A program made the translations under genes and the position numbers. Below are positions 20,101 through 29,224 of a stretch of 64,000 nucleotides of DNA, one piece after another. Numbering within the stretch: the first letter of the stretch is position 1; each line of letters begins with the position of its first letter. The stretch covers positions 11,116,482 to 11,180,481 of the forward strand of contig NC_051436.1 of NCBI RefSeq assembly GCF_001649575.2. Direction: 5' to 3'. The DNA is from Kryptolebias marmoratus (taxonomy: Eukaryota > Chordata > Actinopteri > Cyprinodontiformes > Rivulidae). The notes beneath the pieces were generated by a model. That model had not been told where the DNA came from. It saw only the letters and a program-made list of their open reading frames with translations, and did no database searches.

Positions 20101-20859
20101 GCGCTTTTAGTAGAAGTTGGGGATGACTCAACTACCACACTAAGTTTGAGCAAATATCTGTTAAATTGGTGAAGTTATAGCCAATTTTGAGTTTGCTAAG
20201 GTCTCTTGCGATGGGTTGTGGGAAGCTGAAGTCGATAACAACTGATAATTAGAGGAATGCTCCTTTAAATCAGTGATATTTGACTGCTGTTTGAATCGAA
20301 GGTGTCAAGCTACAACTTCTCGAAGGATTTCCTTTTGCAGCTGCACAAACAGAACATCAATCTTAAAAAGGTCTGAAGTGCCTGAACGAGTCAGGAGAGC
20401 TCTAAGAAAGCATGAGAAGCGCACGCAGCTGTTCTCCTCCTACCTCTTGTTGCTCTCCGTGGTCTCCAGCATCACGCCGGAGTCCTTCCCGTTGGAGGAG
20501 CTGTGACTGTGGGAGCTGCGCGTGGACTGGTGTCCGCAGGACGCGCTCCCCCTCTTCATCCCGCCCTCGCTGTCCCTCTCGCCGGAGTCGTTCCCGCTGG
20601 ACAGCCCGTCCGTGTCGTCCGAGTTCGTCCCTCTCTGGTCTCCGGACAGGCTTCCGGATCCCGAGCCCGCCGCGGGCGATGACGACCCCCCTCCGGCCGA
20701 GTTCCCCTGCTCATGGCGGGTGACGTCGGACTGGTCGCAGCTGGGCTTCTGCGCATTTACCTGCTGCGACTCTGGCTGCTGGTCCTTCTTCTCGTTGGCC
20801 CCGGCCTCTCGCACCCGAGTACTGCTGCTGGGCGTTGACGTGGAGTTGTCATAACTCAT
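4820..20859 (-). CDS. per1: Period circadian regulator 1 (PER1), whole gene model
   Basis: PER1 is the negative-arm clock protein: it binds CRY, enters the nucleus and represses CLOCK/BMAL1. Coding exons (minus strand, high to low): 20859-20444, 19199-18946, 18833-18712, 18624-18423, 18031-17840, 16300-16222, 16024-15918, 15694-15541, 15274-15060, 14946-14838, 14670-14517, 14425-14307, 14133-13987, 11266-10877, 10031-9250, 8883-8697, 6261-6051, 5364-5214, 5119-4820. Total is 4291 nt, about 1430 residues against roughly 1290 in human PER1. All junctions are GT-AG and in phase except around 15060-15274, which is frameshifted. Visible parts: Ser-rich N-terminus, PAS-A from about residue 265, PAS-B from about 395, CK1-binding region, FASP-type serine cluster ([19 protein letters not shown]), basic NLS-like stretch, [11 protein letters not shown], and a C-terminal CRY-binding domain with a Cys-x2-Cys pair. 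PER1 rather than PER2 is indicated by [14 protein letters not shown] and [10 protein letters not shown]. Expected regulation is by E-boxes and, in fish, D-boxes; both occur nearby. Confidence 0.93.
5214..5364 (-). CDS. per1: per1 coding exon 18: CRY-binding domain, second part
   Basis: Encodes [39 protein letters not shown] and [11 protein letters not shown]. Acceptor CAACAG, donor GTGAGC. Confidence 0.92.
5365..6050 (-). other. per1: per1 intron 17
   Basis: AT-rich intron. I see no repeat or RNA gene. Confidence 0.5.
6051..6261 (-). CDS. per1: per1 coding exon 17: CRY-binding domain, first part
   Basis: Encodes [18 protein letters not shown] and [19 protein letters not shown] then [12 protein letters not shown], the conserved C-terminal domain that binds cryptochromes. 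Acceptor CCCTCAG, donor GTACGA. Confidence 0.93.
6262..8696 (-). other. per1: per1 intron 16
   Basis: A 2.4-kb intron holding a TG run near 6648, a partial foldback-type repeat at about 7600-7730 (TCCTGCATGTTTTAGACATT and ACACCTGATTTAAACA, akin to the MITE at 61992), and the D-box pair at 8507-8526. Otherwise unremarkable. Confidence 0.5.
8507..8526 (-). promoter_or_regulatory. Two perfect D-box octamers in a per1 intron
   Basis: TTATGTAA occurs at 8507-8514 and again at 8519-8526 in the same orientation, start to start 12 bp. This is the consensus for PAR-bZIP and E4BP4-type factors (DBP, TEF, HLF, NFIL3), which drive light and clock responses in fish. Function here is inferred. Confidence 0.45.
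8697..8883 (-). CDS. per1: per1 coding exon 16: Ser/Gly-rich region
   Basis: Encodes [20 protein letters not shown] then [16 protein letters not shown] and a further Ser/Gly series. The [22 protein letters not shown] block is a PER1 signature. Acceptor ACTCAG, donor GTCAGT. Confidence 0.9.
9030..9225 (-). repeat. Dispersed 'GGCAGCCATCTTGA' repeat, minus copy
   Basis: Within per1 intron 15 (8884-9249). Contains, in order on the plus strand, GACTCTCAGC, ATCTGTAAAACTGACTGAAT, TTGATTAGCTGTGGCAGCCA and TTTTGTTAACAGAC. This is the same family as the tandem array at 31860-32740. Confidence 0.6.
9250..10031 (-). CDS. per1: per1 coding exon 15 (largest)
   Basis: This 782-nt exon encodes a basic NLS-like stretch ([12 protein letters not shown]), a long Pro-rich region with [17 protein letters not shown], then [20 protein letters not shown]. 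All occur in this order in PER1. Acceptor CTCCTCAG, donor GTAAGT. Confidence 0.92.
10370..10740. repeat. Degenerate minisatellite, core TTTTAGCTTTTAGCTA
   Basis: Within per1 intron 14 (10032-10876). Words such as TTTTAGCTAC, TTTGCTACTTTTAGC and TAGCTAGTC recur at irregular 20-35 bp steps for about 370 bp. Confidence 0.6.
10877..11266 (-). CDS. per1: per1 coding exon 14
   Basis: Encodes [11 protein letters not shown], a Pro/Thr-rich stretch ending in a run of ten Pro, and then [19 protein letters not shown] with [14 protein letters not shown]. The latter matches the conserved TKxVLSxHTQxEEQAF block. Acceptor CGTCAG, donor GTCAAA. Confidence 0.9.
11267..12710 (-). other. per1: per1 intron 13, upstream-exon-distal half
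   Basis: AT-rich intron sequence. Two perfect CACGTG E-boxes lie at 11410-11415 and 11512-11517. No exon is visible. Confidence 0.5.
12711..13192. mobile_element. Non-autonomous DNA transposon with CCGTATTTTC ends
   Basis: About 480 bp inside per1 intron 13. The left end reads TACCGTATTTTCTGCAATAT then AGGGCGCACT. The right end, reverse-complemented, reads TACCGTATTTTCCGTACTAT then AAGGCGCACT, so these are terminal inverted repeats of about 30 bp with few mismatches, flanked by TA. Inside is a short plus-strand ORF (12858-12983) resembling a MADF-domain start. The end motif with ACTATAAGGCGCAC is common in fish genomes; I do not assign the superfamily with certainty. Confidence 0.75.
12858..12983 (+). 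pseudogene. Captured MADF (Myb/SANT-like) domain fragment
   Basis: A 41-codon ORF opening [20 protein letters not shown] then SMRDHKDNQ. This looks like the first helix of a MADF DNA-binding domain (ALAELVRxYxHLYDPSMxxHKD), the kind carried by the second protein of PIF/Harbinger transposons and by many host genes. It stops after DTAPP, far short of the usual domain of about 85 residues, so it is a fragment. It lies wholly inside the foldback element. Confidence 0.6.
13193..13986 (-). other. per1: per1 intron 13, exon-proximal half
   Basis: AT-rich intron sequence with a CACGTG at 13193-13198 next to the transposon edge. No gene. Confidence 0.5.
13987..14133 (-). CDS. per1: per1 coding exon 13: FASP-type phospho-serine cluster
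   Basis: Encodes [17 protein letters not shown] then [16 protein letters not shown]. In mammalian PER proteins the equivalent serine series is phosphorylated by CK1 and sets protein stability; the spaced serines are intact here. Acceptor CTTCAG, donor GTGGGC. Confidence 0.93.
14307..14425 (-). CDS. per1: per1 coding exon 12
   Basis: Encodes [16 protein letters not shown] then [17 protein letters not shown], matching the PER1 segment after the QQINCLDSI motif. Acceptor ACGCAG, donor GTACCC. Confidence 0.9.
14517..14670 (-). CDS. per1: per1 coding exon 11: casein kinase 1 binding region
   Basis: Encodes [33 protein letters not shown] and [13 protein letters not shown]. The last is the conserved CK1-binding motif region of PER. 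The acceptor is a tandem CAGCAG, so the exon may start at 14670 or 14667, adding or dropping one Ala. Donor GTCCGT. Confidence 0.85.
14838..14946 (-). CDS. per1: per1 coding exon 10
   Basis: Encodes [19 protein letters not shown] then [13 protein letters not shown]. The phase-0 start of this exon is what proves the frameshift in exon 9. Acceptor TTTCCAG, donor GTGAGA. Confidence 0.92.
15060..15274 (-). CDS. per1: per1 coding exon 9, frameshifted
   Basis: The exon starts in frame ([11 protein letters not shown]...[10 protein letters not shown]) and ends in another frame ([10 protein letters not shown]...[20 protein letters not shown]). Its 215 nt do not fit the flanking phases; 214 or 217 nt (mod 3) would. 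The switch lies at about 15180-15195. The stretch that should follow LSE in PER proteins (a QIxxLLLQPVH helix) is not there. This is either an assembly or sequence error or a real disabling deletion. Acceptor TTTTTAG, donor GTGAGT. Confidence 0.8.
15430..15452. repeat. (TA)n microsatellite in per1 intron 8
   Basis: About 11 uninterrupted TA units. Confidence 0.9.
15541..15694 (-). CDS. per1: per1 coding exon 8: end of PAS-B
   Basis: Encodes [37 protein letters not shown] and [15 protein letters not shown]. Acceptor TTCCAG, donor GTAAGC. Too finely cut by frames to appear as a long ORF, but the homology is unambiguous. Confidence 0.93.
15918..16024 (-). CDS. per1: per1 coding exon 7: PAS-B
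   Basis: Encodes [20 protein letters not shown] then [15 protein letters not shown]. Acceptor TTTTCAG, donor GTGAGT. The open frame continues past the donor into the intron but loses PER similarity there. Confidence 0.93.
16222..16300 (-). CDS. per1: per1 coding exon 6: start of PAS-B
   Basis: A 79-nt exon encoding [19 protein letters not shown] then LFQEVDER, one of the most conserved PER stretches. Acceptor CGTCAG, donor GTGGGT. Confidence 0.93.
16301..17009 (-). other. per1: per1 intron 5, first part
   Basis: Intron sequence with a short AAAT run near 16330. No gene seen. Confidence 0.5.
17010..17490. mobile_element. Foldback MITE with arms of about 130 bp
   Basis: Left arm 17010-17140 and right arm 17363-17490 are inverted copies. 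Both outer ends read ATGAACAGTTAATA, then CTTACCTGTT; both inner ends read AAAGTGGATTG. In between are TGACGAGCTAATGGCTA and its counterpart. The 220-bp middle is AT-rich and non-coding. No clear target duplication is seen. Partial copies occur at about 33800-33920, 37205-37960, 46150-46500 and 62970-63080. Confidence 0.8.
17491..17839 (-). other. per1: per1 intron 5, last part
   Basis: Intron sequence between the foldback element and exon 5. Nothing recognised. Confidence 0.5.
17840..18031 (-). CDS. per1: per1 coding exon 5: end of PAS-A and linker
   Basis: Encodes [35 protein letters not shown] and [15 protein letters not shown]. These match human PER1 closely. Acceptor CTCCAG, donor GTATTT. 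Confidence 0.92.
18423..18624 (-). CDS. per1: per1 coding exon 4: PAS-A
   Basis: Encodes [20 protein letters not shown]...LLRCKPE...[20 protein letters not shown], the core of the PAS-A fold. Acceptor CCTTTAG, donor GTGAGC. Confidence 0.92.
18712..18833 (-). CDS. per1: per1 coding exon 3
   Basis: Encodes [13 protein letters not shown]...[20 protein letters not shown], matching the segment that leads into PAS-A. Acceptor TTTGCAG, donor GTAAAA. Confidence 0.9.
18946..19199 (-). CDS. per1: per1 coding exon 2
   Basis: Encodes [15 protein letters not shown], then [20 protein letters not shown] and a helix-like stretch ([16 protein letters not shown]) of the kind found at the degenerate bHLH-like start of PER proteins. 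Acceptor ATCCAG, donor GTGAGG, phase 2 to 1. Confidence 0.9.
19200..20443 (-). other. per1: per1 intron 1 of the coding series
   Basis: A 1.24-kb intron. An A run (19209-19232) lies next to the acceptor. A diverged minus copy of the dispersed repeat sits at about 20090-20200 (GTTGGGGATGACTCAACTAC and TAAGTTTGAGCAAATATCTG). Confidence 0.45.
20444..20859 (-). CDS. per1: per1 coding exon 1 (start codon)
   Basis: Begins [14 protein letters not shown] and ends at ...LETTESNK with an AG|GTAGGA donor. Rich in Ser, Gly and Asp; [12 protein letters not shown] and [14 protein letters not shown] match the PER1 N-terminus. This is the only in-frame Met that keeps the conserved block. Acceptors for the untranslated lead sequence are possible at 20888-20890 or near 20919. 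Confidence 0.85.
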
Positions 20860-23800
20860 AATAATGTTGAATGACCGGACGGCTAGACTGGAGCAACTCG
20901 AACTTAGGTGGGACTACTGTGTACATACAAGTGTAACATAGTTGGTGGCTCCAGGTAAGAAGAAAGGAAAAACCCAAACAGATTTTTGGTTTAGGAGTCA
21001 GAAACTGTGACTCCCCCTGTTTGGATGTTTTTTTTTTTTAAATCTCTAAAAGCCAGCAGAGTGTTGTTTTTGATTATGTGGAGAAAAAGTGTCACTCAAA
21101 GTCGCGCAGACAACAGATGAACTCCTTGTTATGAAACAGGCTTGGCAGAAGCGCTCGAACAGATGGGACGAGCGATGGCGAGGCAGCGTGAGAAAACCAG
21201 CTCTTGGCGAGAGCAGAGGAAAAAACAAAACAAAACCAGAAAAAAAACTCCTTTAACTCCTGCTCCGGTCTTCTCAGAGATGCGTTGCTCTCGGTGCTAA
21301 AGGCCACCTAAAATTAAAAAAAAAGAAGAAAGAAACAGAGGAAGAAGCAGCTTTAGAAATCTGCAAACACCATGAAGCCTCTGAAGAGCTAAAGTTTTAA
21401 ATAGACAAAAAAAAAAAAGTGTTCATCGGTTTATCTTGCTGGCCTTCAAAGAAAACCTGAACATGGCCATGAAATGTTTTCTCTGCATGTAAGAGAGTGT
21501 GGGTGTTTCAGGCCGAGCCACAGATTATCTACACATACAAGGAAAAAAAAAAACACCTTGTGTTGTGCACAGAATGACTAATCTGCAGGTCCTATTTGCA
21601 TGCTGCAAGTGCGTATACATCTGAATATAAAAGGAGGTGCACTAAAGCCAAAATTACTCCGGTCGTCAGAGCAGTCCCCTTTTACTCAGTCAAAATAAAC
21701 ACAAATCTCTGGTAATCAGGAGTAGGTTATCCTCGCGCACATTTATAGTCCCTACCTACGCAAGTAAAAGTCCAGTGCTGTTTATTTCTAGAGCGGAAAT
21801 GACACCTGCTAATCCCTTAAGAGCTGCAGATGCGACTCCAAGACAACAAAAGCTCCGTCTAAGTCGCCAATCCTCTCAATTTTATACACCTGGCAGCTCC
21901 ACAGGCTCCCTTTTCCCTGTCTGGAACAGGTGTGCAGAGGTGCTTTACTGCTGACTTTGTCCAGGACGGGTTTAAATGTGCTCCCTCGGGTCTTGACGCA
22001 GTGACCGAAAAAAGGCTGACAAAGGTAACAGGTGTGTGCGACTAATGACGACCGTACCTGGGTATTTCGAGTTCAGTGCGACCGAGCTGCCCCGCCGTCG
22101 TATTAAAATGCTAATCGGCATTATGTTTGCTCAGATGGATGATGCAGACTCGCGCACGATGGGCTGCGCGCGCCGTGGCCCAGCTGGTTGCAGAGGACAC
22201 ACGAACATGATGGCGAGGGTGTGATCAGGATGCTAAACTCACTGAGGCGTACGGATGAACTGATCAGTTTTCCTGTTTCGCTTCAATTTCTCTTTAAATG
22301 AGCTGCGACTGCTGGAGACAAAATTGCAAAGAAATATGCAAATTTTCACTCGGAGACTTGCTGAACAACACGGTCGCACAGAATTTGGGAGACAATTCGC
22401 CAGGAGTTTGCATAAGGAGAGCCTCAGCAGAAATACCTCCATAAAACATTACAGTTTCTTATTGGTAGCCTTAGAGAGGAAAATTATGTTTGTTTATGTT
22501 TTAATAAACCAACATGGGTCTATGGCATCAGTTACAGAACAATAAGAGCAAACGACAATTAACTTATTTATTATTCTGGCCAATATGTAGTTAGCCAAAA
22601 TATAACTTTGATGCTTAACCTTAATTACCATGAATTTTTCAACTCTTAAAAAAAACTTGGAAACCTGCTTAAATAGAAACTAAATTGTGGTAATCGGTTG
22701 AGTATGCACAAGAACGAGCGGCAGCTGATTATCTAAAAAGTGACAAATATCGGCCGATCAAATTGATAAATATCTGACTGATTAATCGGCATAGTGCAGT
22801 GTAAAAGGTGTGCTGCATCTGATACAAAACCAGCTCAAACACGAGCACGTGCACACCCAAACAGTGACCACCTTACAGATATCAGTAACTAACTTTAAAG
22901 CCAATTTTTTCATTCATTAAAACTTCAACCCAGAAGACAAGGTACTGCTTGACTAAATCAGTGCTTAGATGTAGTGCAGTCATGAACTATAAAAAAAGAA
23001 ATGTTTTTGACAAATGTGAGCCAATTAGGATTTAAAAATTTGGGTTTTTGAGTGTCTGACTGGCTGGTCTGTCTCACGCAGATCAAGATAAAAAAAATAA
23101 ATAAATAAATCGGTCGATTCCGGACGATTAATTGGTGCATTGGTGTTGAAGCGTCTCCTTTCTGGGAGAGTTTCTTATTAGATCCCGTTTTCTGTTTTGG
23201 GCACATTAAAGACTCAGGAGGTCTTTGGAGGAAACCGGACCACTACCCAAACGCCTGGAGGACTTCAGAACGTCCCGCTGCTTTCTGCTGCTCTCAGATT
23301 CTGTGAATTAGCCTCAGCCTTGGTGCGGGAATAAACACCTGCTGACCGCAGGGTGCTGCAGGAATAAAAGTCCCACTGTTTTTCAAAACGAAATGTACCT
23401 GATTCTGTTCCAAACAGTTCCGTTAATGACAAAGTGACTCATGTTCCTCCTGAGCTGCCTGTTGAATGTGTCAAATACATTCCTCGGTTTTACGCTGCTG
23501 ATCAATTAAGGCCGTTTTCCACGTTTGGCTGTGATCTGGCAACTAACAGCTCAGTGCATCCGAGTTATCCTGCCCTTTTCCCACCCCAGAACTGGACAGA
23601 ATCAGGCAAGAACATCCCTCATGTTTACAGGTCGTCCTTGCTCTGAACTGATAACCGGGAGGAAAAAAAAAAAAAGTGCTCCAGTGTCTCACTTGCTTTT
23701 CTCAGTCTTAAATCACTGCGTATTGACTCTGTTTCGCGCTTGGACGTGCACAACAAGACGTGAATTATCACATTTTCCCTCCTAGATCAATACTGTTTTT

Positions 23801-24533
23801 TTTTTTTAGGTTATGTAATCCTCTGAGCAAGTGGAAACAATGTGAGCTGAAACTATAAATAAAAAAAAGGTGAAGAACTAAATGTCTGCATGGGACAGAA
23901 ATGTGCAGGAATAAAAACAGGTGCAGGAGCCATCCGTGAACAGAACAAGAACCTTCCAGACCCCCTGCCAACAAAAGAGCTCCAACAGTTGGTCAGAAAA
24001 TCTGCCTCCTGTGGCAATGATTCAGATTACAGTGTAATAATTAACAAACAATCAGAGAGCAAATAATCCAAGGGACATGATTGCTCGCAGCTGTTTTTTA
24101 GATCAGTCCAGCCTTTGAAAATGAAGCAGCAAGTAAAAGTGTGGCCTGAACAACATGTAAGAAACTAAAGATGATAGGATGACAGGGCTTTGAGCTGAAG
24201 CAACAAGATTTATAAATAAAAAACAGCATGCACGCAGCTCTGAGAGGGCAATATCTGCTAGTTTTCTCAAGCTTCTATAGTAGGAATGAGTCACAGCAAC
24301 AAAAGCTGCAGGTCAGGATGTATTAATAACCTATTATTCAGGGATAAGAATAGAGATTTCTGCAGCCAAGGCTGCACTTACTATGACAACATGCAACAGG
24401 CTTTGTGCATAATCTAAACGTGTGTTTATTTAGTGTACATTAGTCCACAAACACTGAAATTCTTCTTATATGGAGGACAAGCTGCGAGCCCCGGTGGTTC
24501 AAACACTCCTACACAAAATCACAACAAACTCAC
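20860..24533 (-). other. per1: per1 5' intron or untranslated leader region
   Basis: No coding exon recognised. If the first exon is at about 24.5-24.7 kb, most of this is the intron before the start-codon exon. It contains one CACGTG at 22846-22851 and two short TAATCGG-type repeat scraps near 22740 and 23110. Confidence 0.4.
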
Positions 24534-24750
24534 AGCAACACGAGCCTGCTGCCCGCCGCGGTGTGCGGGTGGACTCCCGGTGCGGCGCGGCTCCGTGCGG
24601 GGACATGTGTCGGCTCCTCCGGGTGAAATACTAGCGGCTCCGGGCGGATCCAACAGAACAACCCGAACCGATTTAAACAGGCAAAGACGGGCAGAGAGAG
24701 AGGGCGGAGCCGCCGTGTGAAGCATGGGCGGGCACCGAGCAGCTTCACCC
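24534..24750 (-). other. per1: Candidate untranslated first exon of per1
   Basis: CpG-rich sequence ending, on the minus strand, at TGTTGCT|GTGAGT, a good donor. It lies directly downstream of the CCAAT/E-box cluster. Period genes commonly have an untranslated first exon and a long first intron. The right boundary (transcription start) is a guess. Confidence 0.4.
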
Positions 24751-24766
24751 TGTGTACAAACTGCTG

Positions 24767-24990
24767 CACGTGTCCGCAGCGGTGGTTTCCGCGAGCCCCG
24801 TCGGTCTCTGATTGGTCCGCCGGCTGGACCAATCAGAGCGGAGGAGGCCGGTCCCTGTCAGACACGCTGGGCCCAGCTCCGGCTGGAGGCTCGGCTTGTT
24901 GAACTTGGGGAGGGATGCGCTCCATTTGCAGCCCGGCTCATGAGGCGGGTCGCCGCCCCGCTCAGCTCCAGATCTCACTTTGACCACGTG
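24767..24990 (-). promoter_or_regulatory. per1: Candidate per1 proximal promoter: E-boxes and paired CCAAT boxes
   Basis: Perfect CACGTG E-boxes lie at 24767-24772 and 24985-24990. Between them an inverted repeat (24806-24818 and 24826-24838, 13-bp perfect arms, 7-bp spacer) holds ATTGG/CCAAT in both directions, i.e. two NF-Y sites. The block is CpG-rich. E-boxes bound by CLOCK/BMAL1 upstream of a CCAAT box are the known layout of Period promoters. Direct transcription data are lacking. Confidence 0.5.
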
Positions 24991-25029
24991 ACGGATGTGA
25001 ACAAAACCCAGTTGTGTCGAAGGTCTTAA

Positions 25030-26850
25030 TGCAGTTAATAAAGTCAACTGGGGGAGGTTTAGTCTTTTTATGACTCTATTGCATTTGTCAGCTGTTAATG
25101 ACATGATAAGGATTTAAGGTGAGGCCTTGTCCCACCAGAAAAGCACTTTCACAAAAACAGTCCCTCAAAATGGCTGCAAAGGCCAGTCCGCCTTAAAGCT
25201 GCCTCTGAACATTCCCAAATCACTCATCACAATGAAGCAAGCTTTTCAGAAACCATCATGCGTCATCATCAATATTCTCCTCTGTAATAAATTTGTTTAT
25301 TGTTGTTTAGGCTTTGAAACCGGGCAGCCGGGCGGGGTCACTCAGAGTGCGTGTCATCACCACATCGCAAAACCAGCTGACCTGTTTGCACGCCACTCAT
25401 TACGGCTCTGTTCCCACCTCAGTTGGTGGCACAAGCGCACAACAGCGGCGGGTTGACTTGGATCCCCCAACTCCCCTATGTCCCCCTCAATTCATGCACG
25501 AATCACCAGAAGTCCTGATTCGAGGCGCCTTTTGTTCTCCATTTACAGGACAGCACCTCCCCTCTCCACTCCTCATCACATCTAGTTAAGTCGGAAGCCA
25601 GCTTACGGAAAAGGAATGTGCCTAAACTTACTAAAGTGACAAGTGCCAGGCGGTGAAATGAAAGGAAAATCGAGTAAACCTGCATCAAGACGTGATCTAA
25701 ACAGGGAAATAAAAGTCAACACAACAGAGGCTGACAAATTGCGACACCCCACGGTATGATTTAATTAATTAATTGGAGCAAATGTTTTGTCACTTAATTC
25801 CCCTTCAATCCACCTCGCCCCCTCCGTTTTGAATGAAAACAAACGATACGAAAGCAGTGCTGACAAACTGGAAACGACGGCAGGGTGACGCCTAAATGTT
25901 TCTGATTTGCATTTATACGTTTTCAGAAATGCAGGTTTGGATTCTTGTTTGTTGGTTTTTTTTTTTTGAACGGAGTGGAGATTTGTGGCTTCAGATCAGT
26001 GAGCGTTTAAGGCCCTGTCCACATCAACACACACGCACGGAAACAAAACACGTTTTCCACTTCATTTGCATTTAAGTACAACAAACTCCGCAAAAGTTGT
26101 TGTTTGAAAATGTGGCGCGAATGGCGATATGCAGCCCATACTGGATTTTGTTTCCTCTAGTGTTTCATGTTTAAAACAATTTAAGTGGATTTAGAGCTTG
26201 AGGCAGGAAAAGGTTCTTTGGTTATGGGTTTGATTCCCACTGAGGTGACACTGACCTCAGACAAACCAAAATGGAAGATTTTTAAAAAGGTTGTGAAAGC
26301 TTTTGTTCCAACAACCCAGTTGCAAAATAATGAATATGAAAACAACAGTGAAGCAAAAGGGAATTTTTAATAAAATATCAAAACGATCTGCTAATAACTC
26401 TTCCATCATTCTTATTGTTTACCTACAGGATGTTCTGTTCCACCCTTTGTGGGGGGGGTGGGGGGGTTTGTTTTGTCACGGTGGAACAGAAACCAAGTAG
26501 CCTACTTCGCCATCCTCTGACGCATCGTAAAATGACTGCAGACAGCTCAGGTACCTGACCACAAAGGAGGTCATGTGGTCACGCATCATCATATGTCACA
26601 CATCTTCGCCGCCTGTCGGGTGGAAACTGTTCATTTATCTTCTACACGTGTTTATTGTAAGCAGAGAGCAAAGTAAAAGTTATGGAGGATGAGAGCCGGT
26701 TATGATGGACTTCACGTCCCACTACAGCAAACTGAACGAGCGTTAAGTAAACATTAAGACAAATGTCCTCGTGGGAATAATGCAATGTGAATGACTCTCG
26801 CACTAATCTTAGCTGTACGTTTGGAAAATTGAGTTGCGGACGCTTTTGTA
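25030..26850. other. Spacer upstream of the candidate per1 promoter
   Basis: AT-rich non-coding sequence with short ORFs that match nothing I know. No gene seen. Confidence 0.45.
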
Positions 26851-26859
26851 TTTCTCAGG

Positions 26860-27000
26860 TTCACTGGCTGTGGAGGCCATGTTGAACAGGTTGACTCCAG
26901 AAGTTAAATCAGCTGTAGATGCGCATCTGATGATTACTTTCTGAGCGTTTCATTAAAGTCTGTCCGTGAGGCTCGTGAGGCATTTTGCTGACGTGGCGGA
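26860..27000 (-). repeat. Dispersed repeat, minus copy
   Basis: GCTGTGGAGGCCATGTTGAA, then GGTTGACTCCAGAAG, TCTGATGATTACTTTCTGAG and CATTTTGCTGACG match the family of the 31.9-kb array in the opposite orientation. Confidence 0.55.
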
Positions 27001-27203
27001 TAAAAAAAAAAACCTTTCTGTTTTGCCTCATGCTGTTGTCCGGTTTTGCCGGTGAACATGTCACGTTATAGAAGTCTTAAAAAAGCCTTGAAGAACAAAG
27101 AGCTGATAAATTACTATACCTGCTATACGTGAAATATCACGGTTCTGATGCCAAACTGCACGACAAGCTTGTTTTTCATAGGCCCAACTTCGTCAGCAAA
27201 CGG

Positions 27204-27218
27204 CACGTAATTACATAA
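27204..27218. promoter_or_regulatory. D-box next to an E-box-like CACGTA
   Basis: CACGTAATTACATAA contains TTACATAA (D-box on the minus strand, 27211-27218) directly beside CACGTA. Close E-box/D-box pairs act as light-response modules in fish clock genes. Given one site only and no alignment, this is tentative. Confidence 0.25.
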
Positions 27219-29219
27219 GAATTTCTTAAGTAATTCCAATCGCAGCCTAATTAATGAAATGAAAGACATTCCGGTTAAGCCTGCCAACCAGCACTCAGAT
27301 GAATGATAACCATGCTGATCCGCGGTGAAACCAAACACCGAAACACCCAATAGGGAAAACAATAACACCTGGACGAACTTGCATCTCTGCCCGCAGCTGT
27401 GAATATCAATAAGAAAGGCAACGTTCGATGTACGACTCTAAAATTAAACCCATAAATGCAACAAGAACTCAGTCACTGGCAGTGAATTTGTTATTGCTCA
27501 TATCTCAGCCTTTTGACAACACGAAGGACACACACACATTTCCTTCACCAACTAGCCTCTCTGTCTTTTCTTAGAGCTTCATCGGATACGGGGCCATTTT
27601 TGTTGCCAGTAAAAGCCACAGAGACATCTTGCACAATCAGAACGGTTCTGTGGCAACTTGAAGTGTGACTGTGGGTGAAGTTTGCATCATGAGTCACCAA
27701 TCTCACATGCGACCAAGCGCACAAAACGCCACCTCTGCCGCCGCACGCATCCCCACCTCCTCCGAGAGCAGCTCATTGGTTTAAGATAAGACAGGTTTAA
27801 TCTGCATAAAAAGAGTTTTATTTAAAGTTGTCCAAACAGAGTCCTCCATTAATGACAGGGCACTTTTTGGGGGTTTTCTGTTCTTTTTTTTTTTCTTTTT
27901 TAATCACTTGTTTGTAATTTTCTCTGTAAGCCTTTGCGTATTTATGTTTGCAGCTGCTTTTCACATTCAGTAGGTCACACAAAACAGCCTGAAGGGGCTG
28001 CAGCTCTCAAAGCGCTGTAGTGGGTTAATAATAACAACAACACGACGGGCTGCACTGTTTATGGAGCTGTAGTACTAAAAAAAACACTGCGTGGGCGCCA
28101 AAGATGTAACTTTATTTAACACGACAACAAACAGTAATGGAGGGGGTCTGCCACCCGGACTGGCTCTGGGTCATTTTGTACTTTTGCAAGTTTGGTCACT
28201 TCGTACCCAGACTTTTGTTGGCACATAAAGGAGCCAGTTGACTCTAAGTCTCTTTGTACCAACATTGGCTGCCAACCCGACTTTGTATGTTTGTTAGAGG
28301 TCAACATGAAGCATGCAATGACCGTAATCTGTATGCTTTTGCCAATTTGGATTACCTACAGGTCACCACGTGTCATATGTCCTTAGAGAGTCAACTGCTC
28401 CAAAAGTAGAATATCGCTCAAGCGGAAATATTTATACATGTAGTTACTATTTAATTAATTTGAGTCGGTTTTTATTGCTGTATGTGTCTTCTATAAACAA
28501 TATCTACCAGCAGGAGGTCGCCCATTTATTTCAGTTTGACCAGGAATTATAATCTAAATTTAAATCAATATTTATTTCCAGTTTTCATCAAAATGTTCAA
28601 CTAAAAAAAATAAAGAAAATGATTAAGGGGGAATAAAGTGGCAAAAGTATGACATAACCAGCACCACTCTGGAATTGACCGATTTTCAGCTTCACCAGTG
28701 AGCGGCCAATCTAATCTTGTCCCAGTCAGTGAATCTATATCATATCAAAAAGATAGTTTGAGCTGATAATGACGCATCTTCAGCGTTAGGGAGCTATAAT
28801 CGTGCTTTTAAAGAGGATAAACTATAATTATATCTCATTTAGGTTTTATTATACTGTTTGTAAATTTACAGAGCTGTTTTTTCCCCCTGTAAACATTGTG
28901 AAAACACAAATTTTCAATTCAGCTAGAAATCAGGGGGAGGAAAAAAAAAAGTTGTTTTTAGAAATCAAAATCAGGTAAAAGCCATAAAGCGAAAACAGGT
29001 AAAGTTAAACCACTAATTCACCACAGTTGCTGTAATGTATTTTCAGCCACAAGTCGTGGTGATAGTTTTCATTTTTTTGGAGCTGAAAGATTATTTTTTG
29101 CCCCCCTTTTTTTTAGCAAGTCATGCAGCCTAGCAGTTTTTATTAACCCCTCCAGGATCTGCTAATCACTTCACATTATTTCACATTCACCCTTTCATCT
29201 TAAACACTTTAAACAGCCA
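27219..29219. other. Non-coding spacer
   Basis: AT-rich sequence with homopolymer runs; no gene, RNA or clear repeat recognised. Confidence 0.45.
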
Positions 29220-29224
29220 TATTT

